Translations under genes and position numbers: made by a program
NCBI RefSeq assembly: GCF_002163585.1
Contig: NZ_CP015579.1
Coordinates: 4,216,001-4,280,000 of the forward strand
DNA from: Tatumella citrea
Lineage (GTDB): Bacteria; Pseudomonadota; Gammaproteobacteria; Enterobacterales; Enterobacteriaceae
Direction: 5' to 3'
Length of the DNA stretch: 64,000 nt
Part shown: positions 60,640-64,000 of the stretch, in pieces
Layout: each line of letters opens with the position of its first letter
Position numbering within the stretch: position 1 is the stretch's first letter
Notes under the pieces: generated by a model
The model's database searches: none
The model's input: only the letters and a program-made list of their open reading frames with translations
What the model was told of the DNA's origin: nothing

Positions 60640-61713
60640 ATGAGTCATACGCCAGTATCAGCTTTATCTCCGCAGAGAATACTGATTATTAAATTGCGCC
60701 ATCATGGTGACATGCTGCTGATAACTCCGGTTATCGGATCGCTGCACGATAATTATCCTGACGCCCAAATCGATGTTCTGCTGTATAAAGAAACTGAGCC
60801 AATGCTGGTCAATCATCCGCTAATCTCACACTGCTTTTTTATCGATCGTCGTTGGAAAAAACAGGGCGTACGCCGCCATATTGGCCATGAATGGCGTTTA
60901 CTTCGCACGCTCCGGGCACAGAACTATGATCTAGTCATTAATCTTGCCGACCAGTGGCGCAGCGCCTTACTCACCCGTTTTACCGGTGCCAGACAACGTC
61001 TCGGTTTTGATTACCCTAAACGCAAAGGCATACTGTGGAAAAAGTGTCACACCCAACTGGTCCCTGTCACCGATCATGAGCAGTTACATACCGTCGAACA
61101 GAATCTTTCCCTGCTAAAACCGCTACACCTGCCACATATCAATACCCGGGCAATGATGAGTTATCTTCCGGCAGATCATGAATTTATTCAGCAATTACTG
61201 GCAGAACAACAGGTAGCAGCGCGGTATATCGTGATCCATCCTACATCACGCTGGTTTTTTAAATGCTGGTCAGAAGAAAAAATGGCCAGTCTTATCACGC
61301 AGTTGGCTGCGGAAGGCTATTCAGTTGTTCTGACATCTGGCCCGGACCATGCTGAGACAGAAATGGTGAGCCGGATACAGTCAATGAGCAAAGGTGACCA
61401 TATCGTTTCTCTGGCAGGAAAAATGACACTGCCTCAGTTGGCTGCACTGATCGATCATGCTGCATTATTTATTGGTGTTGATTCGGTGCCGATGCATATG
61501 GCTGCGGCACTGAATACTCCTTATGTTGCACTATTCGGTCCCTCCAAACTCACTCTCTGGCATCCATGGGAAGGCAGAGGAACCGTACTGTGGGCCGGAG
61601 ATTTTGGCCCGTTACCTCATCCGGATGATATTAAAACAGATACCGACGAACGCTATCTGGATTTAATTCCGGTTCAGGCTGTTCTCACCCCGGCACAGGA
61701 TCTGCTGAAATGA
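60640..61713 (+). CDS. waaQ: LPS core heptosyltransferase III WaaQ
   Basis: Family 9 glycosyltransferase that adds the branching third heptose to heptose II. About 357 residues from the ATG at 60640; a GTG at 60631 would add three. RILIIKLRHHGDMLLITPVI at the N-terminus, HPTSRWFFKCWSEEKMA and GVDSVPMHMAAALNTPYVALFGPS are characteristic of WaaQ. It overlaps the next gene by 4 bp (ATGA), so waaQ and the wabG-like gene form an operon. Confidence 0.93.
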   Translation: MSHTPVSALSPQRILIIKLRHHGDMLLITPVIGSLHDNYPDAQIDVLLYKETEPMLVNHPLISHCFFIDRRWKKQGVRRHIGHEWRLLRTLRAQNYDLVINLADQWRSALLTRFTGARQRLGFDYPKRKGILWKKCHTQLVPVTDHEQLHTVEQNLSLLKPLHLPHINTRAMMSYLPADHEFIQQLLAEQQVAARYIVIHPTSRWFFKCWSEEKMASLITQLAAEGYSVVLTSGPDHAETEMVSRIQSMSKGDHIVSLAGKMTLPQLAALIDHAALFIGVDSVPMHMAAALNTPYVALFGPSKLTLWHPWEGRGTVLWAGDFGPLPHPDDIKTDTDERYLDLIPVQAVLTPAQDLLK

Positions 61714-62840
61714 AAAAAATACGTCTGGCAATCGTTCGTCAGAAATACCGACCGGACGGCGGCGCCGAACGCTTTGTCTCACGGGCTCTGGAAGCCCTGG
61801 ATCACAAAGATATGGAACTGAATGTCATTACCCGCCAGTGGCAGGGTGACAGCAATCCTGACTGGCATATTCATATCTGCAACCCAATGAAATGGGGTCG
61901 GATCAGCCGTGAAAAGGGATTTGCTAAAGCCGCCCGTAAACTCTGGCAGCATAAAGGGTTTGATATTGTTCAGAGCCATGAGCGTATTGCCGGATGTGAT
62001 ATTTACCGTGCCGGAGATGGTGTACATAAGCGCTGGTTGTTGCAGCGTTCACGCATTTTACCGCGCTGGCAGCAACGCAGGTTAATGGCTGATCGCTATC
62101 ATCGTTATGTGATGCAAGCCGAGCGTGAAATGTATACCTCGCCTCATCTGAAAGCTGTCATCTGTAATGCTGAAATGGTGAAACGCGAAATAATCGAAGA
62201 CTTTTCGCTGCCAGCCGAAAAAATACATGTCATCTACAATGCTATCGATCATCACAAATTTTGCCCGGCAGACTCTTCACAACGAGAAGCCTTACGGCAG
62301 CAGCATTCCATACCACAGCAGGCTCACTGCCTGATCTTTGTCGGTTCAGGTTTTGAACGGAAAGGACTCAGGGCAGCAATCCAGGCCGTTTCCGCGACCG
62401 ACAGTCATTTGCTGGTTGTGGGGCGTGATAAAACTGAGCAACAGTATCAGCAGCTGGCAAGCTCCCTGGGATGTGAGCAGCGGGTTCACTTTGTTGGTAT
62501 GCAGCCACAGACGCTGCCGTTTTATCAGCTTGCAGACGGTTTATTGCTACCGACGTTATATGACCCTTTCCCGAATGTCATTCTTGAAGCCATGTCCTGC
62601 GGACTGCCAGTGATTACCAGTACTCACTGTGGCGGTGCTGAATTTATTCGCCCCGGAGAAAATGGATTCGTGACGGATGCTCTGGATATCCCGGCATTAA
62701 TTCTGGCCATAAAAAAGTTACCTGCCAATGGTCCGGTTTCACCGATGGGGCAACTGGCGAGACAAACTATTCTGCCTTACACTCCGGCACATCTTTCTGA
62801 ACAGTTGTTCCGGCTCTACGAAAAATTATTGTCCGCCTAG
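61710..62840 (+). CDS. wabG: LPS core glycosyltransferase WabG/WaaG type
   Basis: Family 4 glycosyltransferase of 376 residues. LAIVRQKYRPDGGAERFVSR at the N-terminus, FDIVQSHERIAGCDIYRAGD, and the donor-site segment LPTLYDPFPNVILEAMSCG with the E-x7-E motif. This sequence type fits WabG of Klebsiella, Serratia and relatives, which places galacturonic acid on heptose II, better than E. coli WaaG (glucose), though the two are homologous. Sugar specificity is therefore probable, not proven. Confidence 0.82.
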   Translation: MKKIRLAIVRQKYRPDGGAERFVSRALEALDHKDMELNVITRQWQGDSNPDWHIHICNPMKWGRISREKGFAKAARKLWQHKGFDIVQSHERIAGCDIYRAGDGVHKRWLLQRSRILPRWQQRRLMADRYHRYVMQAEREMYTSPHLKAVICNAEMVKREIIEDFSLPAEKIHVIYNAIDHHKFCPADSSQREALRQQHSIPQQAHCLIFVGSGFERKGLRAAIQAVSATDSHLLVVGRDKTEQQYQQLASSLGCEQRVHFVGMQPQTLPFYQLADGLLLPTLYDPFPNVILEAMSCGLPVITSTHCGGAEFIRPGENGFVTDALDIPALILAIKKLPANGPVSPMGQLARQTILPYTPAHLSEQLFRLYEKLLSA

Positions 62841-62994
62841 TGATGTGAAATTCGCATTTATGACGGGAGAATAGCAGGCTGGATTCCCCGTCAGGCTAAC
62901 GGTTTGAAGCAGGATGGTTTATCCGTCTGTTACGTGCTTAAACAGTTACATTTATGCTACCATTGCCGCAATATTCCAAGCCGATATTCACAAA

Positions 62995-64000
62995 ATGCTG
63001 TTGCGTGTATACCAGACTCTGCTCTACCTGATTCAGCCCTTTATCTGGGTTCGATTACTTATCCGCAGTCGTAAAGCACCGGCGTACCGTAAACGCTGGG
63101 CGGAACGTTATGGATTTTGCGAAGGCAAAGTCAGACCTGAGGGTATCGTCTTACATTCGGTTTCTGTCGGAGAAACACTGGCAGCCGTCCCGCTGGTCAG
63201 AGCATTAAGATATCGCTATCCTTCGCTACCGATCACCGTGACGACCATGACACCGACCGGTTCAGAGCGGGCACAATCAGCATTTGGTAAAGATGTAGAC
63301 CATGTATACCTGCCTTATGATCTACCCGGAGCCACACACCGGTTTCTGAACACCGTCCGTCCCCGGTTGATGATCATCATGGAAACCGAACTCTGGCCGG
63401 GACTGATTCATATTCTGCATCAACGCAAAATCCCGCTGGTCATAGCCAATGCCCGACTCTCTGAACGCTCATTCCGGGGTTACCAAAAACTGGGAAGATT
63501 TATGCAGCAATTGCTGCAAAGTATCACACTGATCGCAGCACAAAATGCCGAGGATGGTGAAAGATTTGTGGCTCTGGGATTAAAGCGCAATCACCTTGCA
63601 GTGACCGGCAGCCTGAAATTTGATATTTCAGTCACCCCGGAACTGGCTGCCAAAGCGATAACTCTGCGTAGCCAGTGGGCACCACACCGCCCGGTATGGA
63701 TAGCAACCAGTACCCATGACGGGGAAGAAGCTATTATTCTGGAAAGCCATCGTCAGTTACTGAAACAGTTTCCCGACCTGTTGTTGATTCTGGTCCCGCG
63801 CCATCCGGAACGTTTTGCTGATGCAAAATCACTGACTCAGCGGGCTGGCCTGAGTTTTATCAGCCGCAGCAGTGGAGAAGTTCCTTCTGCCGATACTCAG
63901 GTAGTGATTGGCGATACCATGGGTGAGTTAATGCTGCTCTACGGTATTGCAGACCTGGCCTTTGTTGGTGGTAGTCTGACAGAGCGTGGGGGGCATAATC
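62995..64000 (+). CDS. waaA: Kdo transferase WaaA, C-terminus cut by window edge
   Basis: Bifunctional enzyme adding two Kdo residues to lipid IVA; essential for the LPS inner core. The frame is open from the ATG at 62995 to the window end, 335 codons of an expected ~425. MLLRVYQTLLYLIQPFIWVRL is a membrane-anchoring N-terminus; RKAPAYRKRWAERYGF, HSVSVGETLAAVPLVRALR, METELWPGL and the donor-site FVGGSLTERGGHN all match E. coli WaaA. It follows the wabG-like gene by 154 bp. Confidence 0.97.
   Translation, partial: MLLRVYQTLLYLIQPFIWVRLLIRSRKAPAYRKRWAERYGFCEGKVRPEGIVLHSVSVGETLAAVPLVRALRYRYPSLPITVTTMTPTGSERAQSAFGKDVDHVYLPYDLPGATHRFLNTVRPRLMIIMETELWPGLIHILHQRKIPLVIANARLSERSFRGYQKLGRFMQQLLQSITLIAAQNAEDGERFVALGLKRNHLAVTGSLKFDISVTPELAAKAITLRSQWAPHRPVWIATSTHDGEEAIILESHRQLLKQFPDLLLILVPRHPERFADAKSLTQRAGLSFISRSSGEVPSADTQVVIGDTMGELMLLYGIADLAFVGGSLTERGGHN

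Overview
The window is chromosomal DNA of a gamma-proteobacterium of the order Enterobacterales. Almost every housekeeping protein reads as a close relative of the Escherichia coli protein of the same name, often residue for residue (MetJ, HslV, CpxR, TpiA). The gene order is not that of E. coli, however. An argCBGH operon, a Klebsiella/Serratia-like LPS core cluster with a WabG-type transferase, cpxRA joined to trmL-cysE-gpsA-secB, and a moderate base composition suggest the Erwiniaceae or a neighbouring family; a Tatumella-like genome is possible. That placement is an inference, not a measurement.

Layout. 1-5749: arginine biosynthesis (argH partial, argG, argB, argC on the minus strand; argE divergent) around a tandem ARG-box operator. 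5979-8630: ppc. 8692-13989: methionine block metF, metL, metB and metJ, with MET-box arrays before metF and between metB and metJ. 14100-17916: rpmE, priA, cytR. 18075-22286: ftsN, hslVU behind a strong sigma-32 promoter match, rraA and zapB. 22710-26206: glycerol uptake and use (glpF, glpK, glpX). 26203-34093: emrD, fpr, yiiQ, tpiA, cdh, sbp, pfkA, fieF.

34217-41661 is an accessory island between fieF and cpxP, which are neighbours in E. coli. It holds a five-gene chaperone-usher fimbrial operon (minus strand) and, divergently, an A+T-rich pair: a CadC/MarT-like membrane-anchored winged-helix regulator and a FidL-like protein. A heptanucleotide repeat tract enclosed by a 9-bp inverted repeat closes the island. 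41868-44656 is the Cpx envelope-stress system: the CpxQ small RNA, cpxP, a consensus CpxR box, cpxR and cpxA.

44696-50799: trmL, cysE, gpsA, secB, grxC, yibN, envC, yibQ. 51067-64000: LPS inner-core genes hldD, waaF and waaC, then outer-core genes in mixed orientation (two unassigned family-9 transferases, a WaaL-type ligase, a WabN-like deacetylase, a family-4 transferase), then waaQ, wabG-like and a partial waaA running off the end.

Several genes found at the matching E. coli positions are absent here: menA between hslU and rraA, gpmM between yibN and envC, kbl-tdh before hldD, and katG between metF and ppc. The least familiar material is the fimbrial/regulator island with its repeat tract and the middle of the LPS cluster. 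I see no CRISPR array, prophage, intact insertion sequence, tRNA or rRNA.
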